DNA of 60,603 nucleotides, from assembly GCA_910578215.1 (NCBI GenBank), contig CAJTPH010000008.1, positions 27,312-87,914 of the forward strand, written 5' to 3'. This stretch comes from an uncultured Acetatifactor sp. (lineage in GTDB: Bacteria; Bacillota; Clostridia; Lachnospirales; Lachnospiraceae). Positions 26,608-34,860 of the stretch are shown here, one piece after another. Each line of letters opens with the position of its first letter. The stretch's first letter is position 1. The translations under genes were made by a program, and so were the position numbers. A model generated the notes under the pieces. That model had not been told where the DNA came from. It saw only the letters and a list, made by a program, of their open reading frames with translations, and did no database searches.

Positions 26608-27224
26608 TTATCCTTCTCCTTATTTTTATAGATCGCCTTCCAAAACCCCAGCAGCCGCTCAAAGTCCTTTTCCATCTGCGCCGCGTCCAACTCTCCCCGC
26701 TGAAGCATTTCCCACAGATAGCCCTCCGACGCCCAGTACATTTCACGATACACCATCTCCAGATCCAGCCCCGGCACGAAATCCTCCGGGTCCAGCCCTG
26801 CCAGGGCATTAACGGCCTTTACGTCAAAATGCCGGCGGTAGCTCCTCTGGATCTCCCCGCTGATTCCCTCGTCCTTCTCATAAAAAGCCTTTACGGCAAA
26901 GGATGCCATGTGGGGATACAGCTCCATTATTTTAAACTTTGCCCTCATTCCCCTCTCCATCATCTCAAAAAGGTCGGTAGATTCATAGCACTTATACTCC
27001 ATAAGATACTTCATCGTAGTTTCCGCCCCCTTTTCCCACAGAAACAGATAGAACTCCTTTTTGTTTCGGAAATAGTGAAAAAGCAGAGACTTGCTGATAC
27101 CCGCCTCGTCGGCAATTTCACTCATGGGGCTTTTTTTATAAGTGTTCTGCGAAAACACCCTGAAGCCTGCATTCATTATTCTTTGCTGCTTTTCCTCCGG
27201 CAGCCGGAAAAATTTTTCGTTCAT
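26604..27224 (-). CDS. TetR/AcrR-family transcriptional regulator
   Basis: A 206-residue protein; the ATG at 27224 has GAGGAG 9 nt upstream. The N-terminal helix-turn-helix (about 12-60) reads RIMNAGFRVFSQN, then MSEIADEAGISKSLLFHYF, a classic TetR_N domain. The C-terminal ligand-binding part is helical with many aromatics (YREMYWASEGYLWEM). It is the first gene of the exporter operon, so it most likely represses its own transcription together with the pump and responds to the exported compound. The inducer is unknown. Confidence 0.9.
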   Translation of the reverse strand: MNEKFFRLPEEKQQRIMNAGFRVFSQNTYKKSPMSEIADEAGISKSLLFHYFRNKKEFYLFLWEKGAETTMKYLMEYKCYESTDLFEMMERGMRAKFKIMELYPHMASFAVKAFYEKDEGISGEIQRSYRRHFDVKAVNALAGLDPEDFVPGLDLEMVYREMYWASEGYLWEMLQRGELDAAQMEKDFERLLGFWKAIYKNKEKDK

Positions 27225-27766
27225 AACTATAGGCTCCTCGCTGACCAATGCGGTTAATACCAATTATAACCCGTTGACCGTTTTTGAGAACCCCCTTTTT
27301 GGCATATGTTGCAAGGTGGCAGTCTACTGTTAATTTTTGGAACGTTTCTTGCTGCGCCGCCTGTATTGATAGAAACAGCAAGCATAAATAAGCCTGCTTC
27401 GAGTATAAATTCTGCCAGTCTTGATATAGGACCTTCGCAGGACACATACTTCATATTCAGAAAACACAGGCATAAAAGGGGCTGTCGCACTAAGAAAAAC
27501 ATATACAAGATTCAGTGGGATTTAATTCCAAAACAATACTATATCTTGTATACTCAATCCTTATTGCGACAGCCCCTTACAAAATCTCATATTCTGCCTG
27601 CGGTTATCTCCCGGATAACTGAAATTAACTCTTGGATAAAATTAACGCTTGGATAGTTTCAAACCCTTATTTTCCGGCATTTTCAAGGCGTTTGTTAGTT
27701 ACTTGTCACTTACCCATATGATTTTATTGTGTTGCATACCATCTATCACAACCATTGCCCTGCATT
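27225..27766. other. Gene-poor region carrying a MITE-like element
   Basis: About 540 bases between the TetR operon and the HigA-like gene. The only recognised feature is the palindromic element at 27478-27576. Frames at 27254-27508 (minus) and 27306-27656 (plus) are open but lack ribosome binding sites and run through the palindrome. The stretch 27300-27440 could hold a decayed gene end that I do not recognise. Confidence 0.45.
27478..27576. mobile_element. MITE-like palindromic element, copy B
   Basis: A 99-bp element. The first 12 bases (GGGGCTGTCGCA, 27478-27489) and the last 12 (27565-27576) are perfect inverted copies. Inner arms also pair (ATACAAGAT...ATCTTGTAT). The outer flanks are A-rich on the left and TT on the right. 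It closely matches copy A at 2175-2272 in length and ends, and shares the inner ATACAA-N-ATAT motif. There is no coding capacity; mobilisation would need a transposase supplied from elsewhere. Confidence 0.65.
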
Positions 27767-28051
27767 CTAATTTATTGTCACAGATATTTTTTTCCCAAGC
27801 GATTCCGCTATTTTGGCAAGGAAATCCAAGCTGGGATTATAATTTCCGCTTTCCAATCTGGAAATATTACTTTTCTGTATACCTACTCTTTTTGCAAGTT
27901 CCGCCTGTGTTATGTTTTGTTCTTTCCTTGCTCTTATAATCTGCTCAATCGCTTCATATCTGGGCTTTAATTTTTCATATTCTATTTCAAATTCTTCATC
28001 CTTAAGCATATCGGATTTCATTTCTTCAAAAGATATTCCTGCTTTACTCAT
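27767..28051 (-). CDS. HigA-type XRE antitoxin
   Basis: A 94-residue protein. The N-terminal helix region (SFEEMKSDMLKDEEFEIEYEKL) is followed by an XRE helix-turn-helix: NITQAELAKRVGIQKSNISRLESGNYNPSLDFLAKIAESLGK (shown here as the family pattern in about residues 45-88). This layout is typical of HigA-like antitoxins that neutralise a RelE/HigB toxin and repress the operon. AAAGGAGGTCTGAATC precedes the ATG. It overlaps the toxin frame by ATGA (28048-28051), the usual toxin-first order. Unlike the toxin, it is intact. Confidence 0.85.
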   Translation of the reverse strand: MSKAGISFEEMKSDMLKDEEFEIEYEKLKPRYEAIEQIIRARKEQNITQAELAKRVGIQKSNISRLESGNYNPSLDFLAKIAESLGKKISVTIN

Positions 28052-28416
28052 GATTCAGACCTCCTTTTATAGTCTTCCATATATTTTCTTGCTCTCTTTA
28101 TTTCGTTTTCCGGTGTCTTCATGGTCTTTTTAATAAACCCATGCAACAGCACAAACTAATTGTTATAATATGTAAAATAAAATATTCTTGCAATATCGCT
28201 TGAAAACTTTATCCGTAATTCATACAACCCTTTATTATCTTTTCCTTTTATTGGTTATACATATGGCTCTCTCAATTCAGGGCCTAACTGCTTTAATAGC
28301 TCAATATCGCTAAAAGCTTTAGCCCTTAGTTTTGGATTAAGTGAATATAGAAAATCTTGCACTGGAATTTTGCCATTCTCTTTCATGTAGAAATCTAATT
28401 CAATTATTTTAATCAC
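28048..28416 (-). pseudogene. HigB/RelE-like (Gp49 family) toxin with two nonsense codons
   Basis: Translating the minus strand from a GTG at 28416 gives 122 codons that read as a complete Gp49/HigB-family toxin: FYMKENGKIPVQDFL, then LNPKLRAKAFSDIELLKQLG, GLYELRIKFSSDIARIFYF, FVLLHGFIKKT and a Lys/Arg-rich end. Codon 54 is TAA (28255-28257) and codon 87 is TAG (28156-28158). Both positions are commonly Lys in such proteins (PYV-K-PIKGK; NN-K-FVLLHGF), so each needs only one A-to-T change from AAA or AAG. The reading frame is otherwise free of indels. The start codon is uncertain. The toxin is probably inactivated while the antitoxin is retained. Confidence 0.8.
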
Positions 28417-28489
28417 TTCCTTTGCTTGTTACCATGTTATCATATATGATAACTTTTTGTCAAACACATTATACTTTTTCATCATACTA

Positions 28490-28527
28490 CAAAAAACCCA
28501 CAGACAAAACATGTCTGTGGGTTTTCC
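28490..28527 (-). terminator. Terminator of the rplM-rpsI operon
   Basis: Minus-strand stem AACCCACAGACA / TGTCTGTGGGTT with a 5-nt loop, followed by TTTT. It lies 25-60 bases after the rpsI stop. The perfect 12-bp stem makes it one of the clearest terminators here. Confidence 0.85.
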
Positions 28528-28554
28528 ATATCTTTTCTGTTCGTAAAAGATTTC

Positions 28555-28950
28555 CTATCGCTTGCTGAACTGCGGAGCGCGACGAGCCGCCTTGAGGCCG
28601 TACTTCTTTCTCTCCTTCATACGAGGGTCTCTGGTCAGGAAGCCTGCCTTCTTCAAAACAGGTCTGTAATCAGCGTCAACCTGAAGCAGGGCTCTTGCAA
28701 TACCGTGCCTGATTGCGCCTGCCTGACCGGTAAATCCGCCGCCGTATACATTTACAAGAACGTCGAACTTTTCCGCATTATCGGTAGCTGCCAGCGGCTG
28801 GCGTACGATAACCTTCAGAGTCTCCATTCCGAAGTAGTCGTCCATATCTCTCTTATTGATAGTAACGCTGCCTTTTCCGGGCATTAAATATACTCTTGCG
28901 ACAGCTTTCTTTCTTCTGCCTGTACCATAATATCTTTCAGTCTTTGCCAT
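28555..28950 (-). CDS. rpsI: Ribosomal protein S9 (uS9)
   Basis: 131 residues, usual length. The N-terminus YYGTGRRKKAVARVYL, the internal GGGFTGQAGAIRHGIARAL and the C-terminal RAPQFSKR tail, which reaches the P-site tRNA in the 30S subunit, are all diagnostic. It follows rplM by 20 bases as in most Firmicutes and is closed by the terminator at 28490-28527. Confidence 0.97.
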   Translation of the reverse strand: MAKTERYYGTGRRKKAVARVYLMPGKGSVTINKRDMDDYFGMETLKVIVRQPLAATDNAEKFDVLVNVYGGGFTGQAGAIRHGIARALLQVDADYRPVLKKAGFLTRDPRMKERKKYGLKAARRAPQFSKR

Positions 28951-28970
28951 GATTATTTTCCTCCTATCCC

Positions 28971-29399
28971 TTAGAATGTCAGCACTTCAGGCTTCTGAGC
29001 CGCATGGTTATGCTCGGGTCCTGCGTATACATGAAGCTTGGTGTACATCTGTCTTCCTAAAGGTCCCTTGGGAAGCATACCCTTAACGGCATGCTCGATT
29101 ACTTCCTCAGGCTTCTTAGCCAGCTTTTCTCTCAAAGTCGTCTCCTTCATGCCGCCTACATAATCGGAATGATGACGGTACAGCTTCTGATCCATTTTCT
29201 TGCCGGTAACCTTTACCTTCTCTGCATTGACAACGATCACATAATCGCCCGTGTCCATATGCGGGGTAAATATAGGCTTATTCTTGCCTCTCAAAATACT
29301 TGACACCTCAGATGCAAGGCGTCCAAGCGTCATATCTGCAGCGTCAACCACATACCAATTTCTATCGATCGTAGCGGGACTTGCCATAAATGTCTTCAT
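28971..29399 (-). CDS. rplM: Ribosomal protein L13 (uL13)
   Basis: 142 residues. NWYVVDAADMTLGRLASEVS at the N-terminus, GDYVIVVNAEKVKVTGKK, and GMLPKGPLGRQMYTKLHVY identify L13, an early-assembling 50S protein. GGAGG lies upstream of the ATG. It is preceded by a consensus promoter and an untranslated leader of about 250 nt. In most Firmicutes truA is directly upstream; here a GH105 gene intervenes. Confidence 0.97.
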   Translation of the reverse strand: MKTFMASPATIDRNWYVVDAADMTLGRLASEVSSILRGKNKPIFTPHMDTGDYVIVVNAEKVKVTGKKMDQKLYRHHSDYVGGMKETTLREKLAKKPEEVIEHAVKGMLPKGPLGRQMYTKLHVYAGPEHNHAAQKPEVLTF

Positions 29400-29658
29400 G
29401 ATATTTCCTCCGTATTACTTTTTCTTTGACTGTTCTGCCGGATCAGTTTCAGCAGCTCCGGCTGTTCGTCCTGTCTCTGTCCTGGTCCGCAGATGTCCGG
29501 GCTGCTTCTCAAAACTCCTCAGAACCACATATTTTCTATCTTTAAGCGCCGCGCCGGGGCTTTGGCGTCAACGCATAGAAAACACAAAAATAACGGTACA
29601 AAACCAATCTGATAAAATCAAATCGAAGGCAGTGTAAAACCCTGCCACACAATTAAAA
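29400..29658 (-). promoter_or_regulatory. Long 5' leader of rplM, candidate L13 autoregulatory region
   Basis: About 250 untranslated nt lie between the promoter (29659-29687) and rplM. Short complementary stretches suggest RNA structure. Firmicutes rplM leaders can be bound by L13, but I could not match a specific consensus by eye. No open frame here has a ribosome binding site. Confidence 0.45.
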
Positions 29659-29687
29659 ATTATATTATAACAAAATTGCCCTGTCAA
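29659..29687 (-). promoter_or_regulatory. Consensus promoter of rplM-rpsI
   Basis: TTGACA (29682-29687), exactly 17 nt, TATAAT (29659-29664) on the minus strand: both hexamers match the sigma-A consensus fully. Confidence 0.9.
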
Positions 29688-29718
29688 GATTAAATGTTAA
29701 ATCTTTGCATTTTTTTAC

Positions 29719-31218
29719 TCACTCCATCCTGAGCATCTCCGAATAGGCAAGAATAAAGGGACCGCTGCCCTTTCCCTCGTCGGTGAGATAGTCGCTTATC
29801 TTCTCATAATTATTTGTGCCGCTGGCACTCGCCTTGAAATATATGTCATGAAGACCCTGCTCGTCCAGCTTGAACTCCGCCATGCCCACAAACGCCTTGA
29901 CTGCCGCTTCCCTGTAGGATTCATCCAGCCAGCCGTTGCGGACGCCCTTTAAGATAGTATAGACCATCATGGACGTGCCGCTGACCTCCAGACGGTTGGT
30001 TGCCGTGACCTTTTGGTCGGCCAGGTTTGCCCAAAGCCCGCTTTTATCCTGATATTTGAGCATGCCGTCCACAAAGGTCTTAAGGGCCGTCTTCCGCTCC
30101 TCCATATATTCGTCAGGCATCGCCTCCATGGCGTCCACCATGGCCATACCATACCAGCCTATGGCGCGGGTCCAGTGGAACCTGCACACATCGTCCGCGC
30201 TGTTTGCCGCATGATAATACAGTCCGTTCGGCGCAAGCAGCTTCTCCGCTACCCAGTCCAGACGCTCCTGAACCAGGGCAAGCTGTGCTGTATCTGCCGT
30301 CCTTGCCGCGTAGTTTGCAATAAAGGGCTGCAGCATATAGATTCCGTCCAGCCAGACCTTATATTTGGGAGACTTATCGCCGGACCAGCTGTGCCAATAG
30401 TTATGCCCCAGCGCCTCCTCGGTGTATTCCGCAGAAATGATATGCCCGTTGGTATTGGCATGGGCGGCATCGGTCAAGTCCCGGTACAGCTCCCCGCAGA
30501 TCTTCATATAATCGTCGCTGCCGTCAGAGGCATAAAGCATAAGCGCCGCCGTCTTATAACAGTCCGCACCGTGGTAGTCCACATAACCCGCCCGGCTGCC
30601 GCTCAGAGTCTTCTGCCCCTCGCTGTCGGTTTCGATCATGGCATCCAGATATTCCTTCACATATGCCAGATATTCCCCGTTCTTTTCAGGGTCCGCCTCA
30701 TAAATTCTCAGCAGCCCTTCCATAACGACGCCGTTATAATAGCTCCACTCAAACAAATAAGGCTTGGCGCCGGGTCTGCGCTTCTCGTTGTCCCATGTAA
30801 AAAACTGCCTGTCATCGGCAACCACCTGCGCCGGAACGTTGACCTTGGAATTGACGGTAAGGTCGTCGATATATTTCCGGGACTTTTCCATGGCTGCACC
30901 GATTCTCTCCTGTGTCAGCTCGCCGAGCTCCGGCTCCGGTGTGGGCTGGGCGGTAGGCTGCGCCGTGGGACGAGCCGTAGACTGTGGAGTTGGCTGGGGC
31001 TGCGCCGTGGGCTCCTGGGGCTGAATGGTAGGCTGGCCGGCAGGCTCCTGCGTACCCTGGGGCTGAACCGTGGGCTCCGCGGAAGGCTCACCCTCCTGCT
31101 TCCCGCAGCCTGCGGACAGCATCAGCAGCGCCGCCAGCAATAACGGCACAAAAATATTTTTTCTGCCGCCTGCAAGCCTTCCTCTCTTTTCTGTTTTACC
31201 TTGTTCACTTTTGTTCAT
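29719..31218 (-). CDS. GH105-family unsaturated rhamnogalacturonyl hydrolase, lipoprotein
   Basis: A 499-residue protein; the ATG at 31218 follows GGAAGGGAAC. The signal peptide ends in a lipobox (LSAGC, lipid-bearing Cys38). A Pro/Thr/Gln-rich linker (about 42-95) spans the wall. The catalytic (alpha/alpha)6 barrel has WSYYNGVVMEGLLRIYE, the acid/base region KVWLDGIYMLQPF with Asp, and FHWTRAIGWYGMAMVDAM, matching YteR/YesR-type GH88/GH105 enzymes that remove unsaturated galacturonate from pectin-lyase products. It acts outside the membrane, unlike cytoplasmic YteR. It sits alone between truA and rplM, an insertion in an otherwise conserved order. Confidence 0.88.
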   Translation of the reverse strand: MNKSEQGKTEKRGRLAGGRKNIFVPLLLAALLMLSAGCGKQEGEPSAEPTVQPQGTQEPAGQPTIQPQEPTAQPQPTPQSTARPTAQPTAQPTPEPELGELTQERIGAAMEKSRKYIDDLTVNSKVNVPAQVVADDRQFFTWDNEKRRPGAKPYLFEWSYYNGVVMEGLLRIYEADPEKNGEYLAYVKEYLDAMIETDSEGQKTLSGSRAGYVDYHGADCYKTAALMLYASDGSDDYMKICGELYRDLTDAAHANTNGHIISAEYTEEALGHNYWHSWSGDKSPKYKVWLDGIYMLQPFIANYAARTADTAQLALVQERLDWVAEKLLAPNGLYYHAANSADDVCRFHWTRAIGWYGMAMVDAMEAMPDEYMEERKTALKTFVDGMLKYQDKSGLWANLADQKVTATNRLEVSGTSMMVYTILKGVRNGWLDESYREAAVKAFVGMAEFKLDEQGLHDIYFKASASGTNNYEKISDYLTDEGKGSGPFILAYSEMLRME

Positions 31219-31364
31219 AGCGTTCCCTTCCATACTGTTTTATTATGTTTTTGGAGTGCACGTTCCATGGCGCATTTAGAAAGCCCATTCCCTCAGCATA
31301 TTTTACATATCCTGGAGCTCCATAAATCACGGGGCAAAAACTCCTTTCACTGCCGGAGCGGCGT

Positions 31365-32102
31365 CTAAAGAAATTCATATTTTACCAGCGTCAGTCCGTG
31401 CGCCGGTGCGGTAGCCCCCGCCGCGCTGCGGTTTCCCGCCTCCAGGACGGCGGTCATGGAGCCCGGCTCCCGCCTTCCCTGTCCCACCTCTATCAGGGTC
31501 CCCGCAATAATTCTGACCATATTGTACAGAAACCCGCTGCCGCAGACCCTGATAACCAGGTCGGCGCCCTGCTCCTCCACCTGCAGGCGATAGATGGTCC
31601 TCACCGTACTTTCCGCCTGCGAACCCGTCTGGCAGAAGCTCTTGAAATCATGCTCCCCCTCCAGAAAACCCGCCGCCTCCCTCATCCGCTCCAGGTCCAG
31701 CCTGCAATACAGAAAATACGAGTACAGGCGCTTCACCGGCATGGGAAATTCCCCGCGATAAATGCGGTATTCGTAGGTTTTGCGGCTTGCACAGCGCCTT
31801 GGATGCCAGTCCGGGGCAACCTCCTCGGACCTCTGTATCCGAATATCCTCAGGCAGCCGCTGATTCAGCGCATAAGAAATCTTCTCCGGCGGTATCCGGC
31901 TTTTTGTGTCAAACACCGCAATATTCCCCAGAGCATGGACGCCCGCGTCAGTGCGGCTGGCTCCGATTACCCGGACAGGCTCTCCCAAAAGCTCCGAAAG
32001 ACAGCGGTTGAGCTCCGATTCTATTGTTATGCCATTGTCCTGCAGCTGCCAGCCGTGGTAGCCGGTACCGTCGTAGGCAACGGTCAAGCGCACTCTCCCC
32101 AT
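31365..32102 (-). CDS. truA: tRNA pseudouridine(38-40) synthase
   Basis: A 245-residue enzyme. The catalytic Asp lies in the signature SRTDAGVHALGN; the N-terminus VAYDGTGYHGWQ and C-terminal FLYNMVRIIAGTLIEVG are family hallmarks. It isomerises U38-40 in the tRNA anticodon arm. It starts 4 bases after the ecfT stop and keeps the ecfA1-ecfA2-ecfT-truA order of Firmicutes. Confidence 0.96.
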   Translation of the reverse strand: MGRVRLTVAYDGTGYHGWQLQDNGITIESELNRCLSELLGEPVRVIGASRTDAGVHALGNIAVFDTKSRIPPEKISYALNQRLPEDIRIQRSEEVAPDWHPRRCASRKTYEYRIYRGEFPMPVKRLYSYFLYCRLDLERMREAAGFLEGEHDFKSFCQTGSQAESTVRTIYRLQVEEQGADLVIRVCGSGFLYNMVRIIAGTLIEVGQGRREPGSMTAVLEAGNRSAAGATAPAHGLTLVKYEFL

Positions 32103-32106
32103 CCGT

Positions 32107-32904
32107 TCACAGCCTCCCCAAAGAGATGCTTGCTATCAGGTAAAACAGAATACACAGATAGGCGCACCTGTCCCTTCTCTGATACACTAAAGGCTTCATC
32201 TTTGTCCTGCCCTCGCCGCCCCTGTAGCACCTTGCCTCCATCGCCATGGCAAGGTCATTGGCCCGGCGGAACGCCGAGATAAACAGCGGCACCAGCAGGG
32301 GAACCAGCGCCTTGGCGCGCCTGATAAGGTTTCCGCTCTCAAAATCCGCGCCCCGGGCAATCTGCGCCTTCATGATCTTATCCGTCTCCTCCAGCAGGAT
32401 GGGGATAAACCGCAGGGCAATGGACATCATCATTGCCACCTCATGTACGGGCACCCTGAACAGCTTCAGGGGTCTCATGCCCTTTTCCATTCCGTCCGTC
32501 AGGTTGTTGGGCGTGGTCGTCAGCGTCATGACGGAGGAACCGATGACCAGCATGGAGAGTCGAACCGCCATGGTCACGGCAAGCTGCAGCCCTTCCATGG
32601 TGATTCGCAGCTTCCAAAACGACACCAGGGGCGTACCCGGCGTGAGAAAAAGGTTAAAAACCACCGTGAGCAGCAGAAGAAAGACCATCGCCTTCATACC
32701 CCGTATCATAAATTTAAAGGGCACTTTTGAAAGCCTGATGACTACGGCAAGAAAGACAGCCGCCGCCGCATATCCGATAAAATTTCTGAAAAAAAACAGA
32801 GAAATGATATAAAGCAGGGTGCCCGCAAGCTTCACCCTTGGGTCCAGCTTATGTATGATCGACTCTGTCTGATAATATTGCCCTAACGTTATGTCCCTGA
32901 GCAT
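32107..32904 (-). CDS. ecfT: ECF transporter T component (transmembrane)
   Basis: A 265-residue membrane protein with about five hydrophobic helices. The family opening LHKLDPRVKL appears as IHKLDPRVKLAGTLLY. Coupling helices carry the two Ala-Arg-Gly-like motifs QIARGADFE and EARCYRGGEG, which contact the ATPases. It forms the energising module with EcfA1 and EcfA2 and serves several vitamin-binding S components encoded elsewhere. Confidence 0.95.
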   Translation of the reverse strand: MLRDITLGQYYQTESIIHKLDPRVKLAGTLLYIISLFFFRNFIGYAAAAVFLAVVIRLSKVPFKFMIRGMKAMVFLLLLTVVFNLFLTPGTPLVSFWKLRITMEGLQLAVTMAVRLSMLVIGSSVMTLTTTPNNLTDGMEKGMRPLKLFRVPVHEVAMMMSIALRFIPILLEETDKIMKAQIARGADFESGNLIRRAKALVPLLVPLFISAFRRANDLAMAMEARCYRGGEGRTKMKPLVYQRRDRCAYLCILFYLIASISLGRL

Positions 32905-32937
32905 ATTTCCTCACATTCCGCCGCGCAAGCGGCAATT

Positions 32938-33783
32938 TCAATTCAATGCCCTGTAGATTGTTTCTGCCGCTTCCCCGACGGTGGCGGCATCCACGTCCAC
33001 CCTGAAGCCTCTTTTTCTCAGCTCCTGAAGGACATAGGTCATCTGCGGCGCCGCAAGCCCCACCTCCTCCAGCTCCTTATAATGGGAAAATACCTCCCTG
33101 GGTATATCGTCGTACATGACACGCCCTTTGTTCATCACAATGATCCTGTCCACATACTCCGCCACATCCTCCATGCTGTGGGACACCAGCAGAATGGTCA
33201 TCCCCGTCTCGGCCTGAAGCTTCTTAATCTGCTTCAATATTTCATCCCTGCCCTTCGGGTCAAGCCCCGCCGTGGGCTCATCCAGAATCAATACCTGGGG
33301 CTTCATGGCAAGCACTCCCGCAATGGCCACACGCCGTTTCTGCCCGCCGGACAGCTCAAAGGGCGACTGATAGTACAGCTCGTTTGGCAGCCCCACCTTC
33401 CGCAGGGCGTCAAAGGCGCGCAGCTCCGCTTCCTTTTTGTCCAGTCCCAGGTTTTTCGGCCCAAAACACACGTCGGAGAATACGTCAATCTCAAACAGCT
33501 GGTGCTCCGGGTACTGAAAAACCAGCCCCACGCTGCTTCTGAGCTTTTTCATATCATAGTCCCTGTCATAGATGTCCTCGCCGTTATAATAAATATGGCC
33601 TGATGTGGCTTTCACCAGCCCGTTCAAATGCTGCATCAGAGTGGACTTGCCCGAGCCGGTGTGCCCGATAATCCCGACGAACTGCCCGTCCGGAATCTGC
33701 AGGCAGATATCATCCAGGGCTTTTACCGCCAGAGGCGTATCCTCCCCGTATATATAGGTCAGATGATCCAAAATAATCGGCAT
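32938..33783 (-). CDS. ecfA2: ECF transporter ATPase EcfA2
   Basis: 281 residues. Walker A GHTGSGKST, Q-loop VFQYPEHQLFE, signature LSGGQKRRVAIAG, Walker B VLILDEPTAGLDP and H-loop VSHSMEDVAEYVDR are complete. The C-terminal domain is typical of cobalt/vitamin ECF ATPases. It pairs with EcfA1 to drive the shared EcfT module. About 90 bases separate it from ecfA1. Confidence 0.95.
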   Translation of the reverse strand: MPIILDHLTYIYGEDTPLAVKALDDICLQIPDGQFVGIIGHTGSGKSTLMQHLNGLVKATSGHIYYNGEDIYDRDYDMKKLRSSVGLVFQYPEHQLFEIDVFSDVCFGPKNLGLDKKEAELRAFDALRKVGLPNELYYQSPFELSGGQKRRVAIAGVLAMKPQVLILDEPTAGLDPKGRDEILKQIKKLQAETGMTILLVSHSMEDVAEYVDRIIVMNKGRVMYDDIPREVFSHYKELEEVGLAAPQMTYVLQELRKRGFRVDVDAATVGEAAETIYRALN

Positions 33784-33876
33784 AACGTTTCTCCTGTCAA
33801 AATACTTTCCTCTGCGCAGCCGCTCCCTTCACGCCTGCGCTGCCGCAGTCAGACCTGTCTCCTGCCCCCGGCAAGC

Positions 33877-34725
33877 CTAAAGCTTTTCTATTGCGTCGGC
33901 AAATTCCTTTACGGTGAGAATACCGTCCGGCAGCCGCAGTCCCTTCTTTTTCAGCTCATAGGCAAGCAGCGTAACCTGCGGCACATCCAGGCGCAGCTCC
34001 TTTAGCCGCTCCACCTGGGAGAAAATTTCCCTAGGCGTTCCCTCCATGGCAATTTTCCCGCTGTCCATAACAAACACCTTATCCGCGTAAATGATTTCCT
34101 CCATGTAATGAGTAATCAATATAATCGTGACCCCCTCCACCTGATTCAGGGCGCGGACCGCACGCACTACCTCCCTGCGTCCGCTGGGGTCCAGCATGGC
34201 GGTAGGCTCGTCGAGCACAATGCACTTGGGATGCATGGCAAGCACGCCGGCAATGGAAACTCTCTGCTTCTGTCCGCCGGAAAGCTTGTTGGGGGAATAT
34301 TTGCGGAATTCATACATGCCTACCGCCCTCAGGCTCTCCTCCACACGCTCCCATATCTCCTTAGTGGGGATGCCCATATTCTCCGGCCCGAAGCCCACGT
34401 CCTCCTCCACTACCTGACCGATGATCTGATTGTCCGGGTTCTGGAATACCATTCCCGCCGTCTGGCGGATATCCCAGATCTTTTCCTCCTCAGAGGTATC
34501 CATGCCGTCCACCCACACCGTTCCCTCCGTGGGATTCAAAATTGCGTTTATATGCTTTGCAAGCGTGGACTTACCCGAGCCGTTATGCCCTAAAACGGCC
34601 ACAAAGCTTCCCTGTGCAATGTCCAGGTCAACCTTGTCCACCGCGGTGGTGATCCCCTCCACATTGCCGTCCTCGTCACGCCTGATATATTCAAATGTCA
34701 GATCCTTTGTCTTTACGATACTCAC
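33877..34725 (-). CDS. ecfA1: ECF transporter ATPase EcfA1
   Basis: 282 residues. Walker A GHNGSGKST, Q-loop VFQNPDNQIIGQVVEEDVGFG, split here as two motifs (VFQNPDNQ and VVEEDVGFG), signature LSGGQKQRVSIAG and Walker B CIVLDEPTAMLDP are all present. The GTG start has GAGGTG about 9 nt upstream. Normally it follows rplQ directly; here it has its own promoter because VanY and a tandem repeat lie between. Confidence 0.95.
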   Translation of the reverse strand: MSIVKTKDLTFEYIRRDEDGNVEGITTAVDKVDLDIAQGSFVAVLGHNGSGKSTLAKHINAILNPTEGTVWVDGMDTSEEEKIWDIRQTAGMVFQNPDNQIIGQVVEEDVGFGPENMGIPTKEIWERVEESLRAVGMYEFRKYSPNKLSGGQKQRVSIAGVLAMHPKCIVLDEPTAMLDPSGRREVVRAVRALNQVEGVTIILITHYMEEIIYADKVFVMDSGKIAMEGTPREIFSQVERLKELRLDVPQVTLLAYELKKKGLRLPDGILTVKEFADAIEKL

Positions 34726-34757
34726 CTGTAATCACACCTCTTTTTTGCGCTTCTACC

Positions 34758-34786
34758 ATTATAATCAATTACAGGAAAAATTACAA
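34758..34786 (-). promoter_or_regulatory. Promoter of ecfA1-ecfA2-ecfT-truA
   Basis: TTGTAA (34781-34786), 17 nt, TATAAT (34758-34763) on the minus strand, about 33 nt before the GTG of ecfA1. Confidence 0.75.
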
Positions 34787-34860
34787 TGTGCAAAGTTGCG
34801 GTTCGCGCACCATTTTCCCGACCATATTTTTACTTTACGCCTGCTCCTTTTTTATACTCT

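Noticed and set aside
27306..27656. 116-codon plus-strand frame across MITE copy B
   Set aside because: It crosses the non-coding palindrome, lacks a ribosome binding site and shows no domain.
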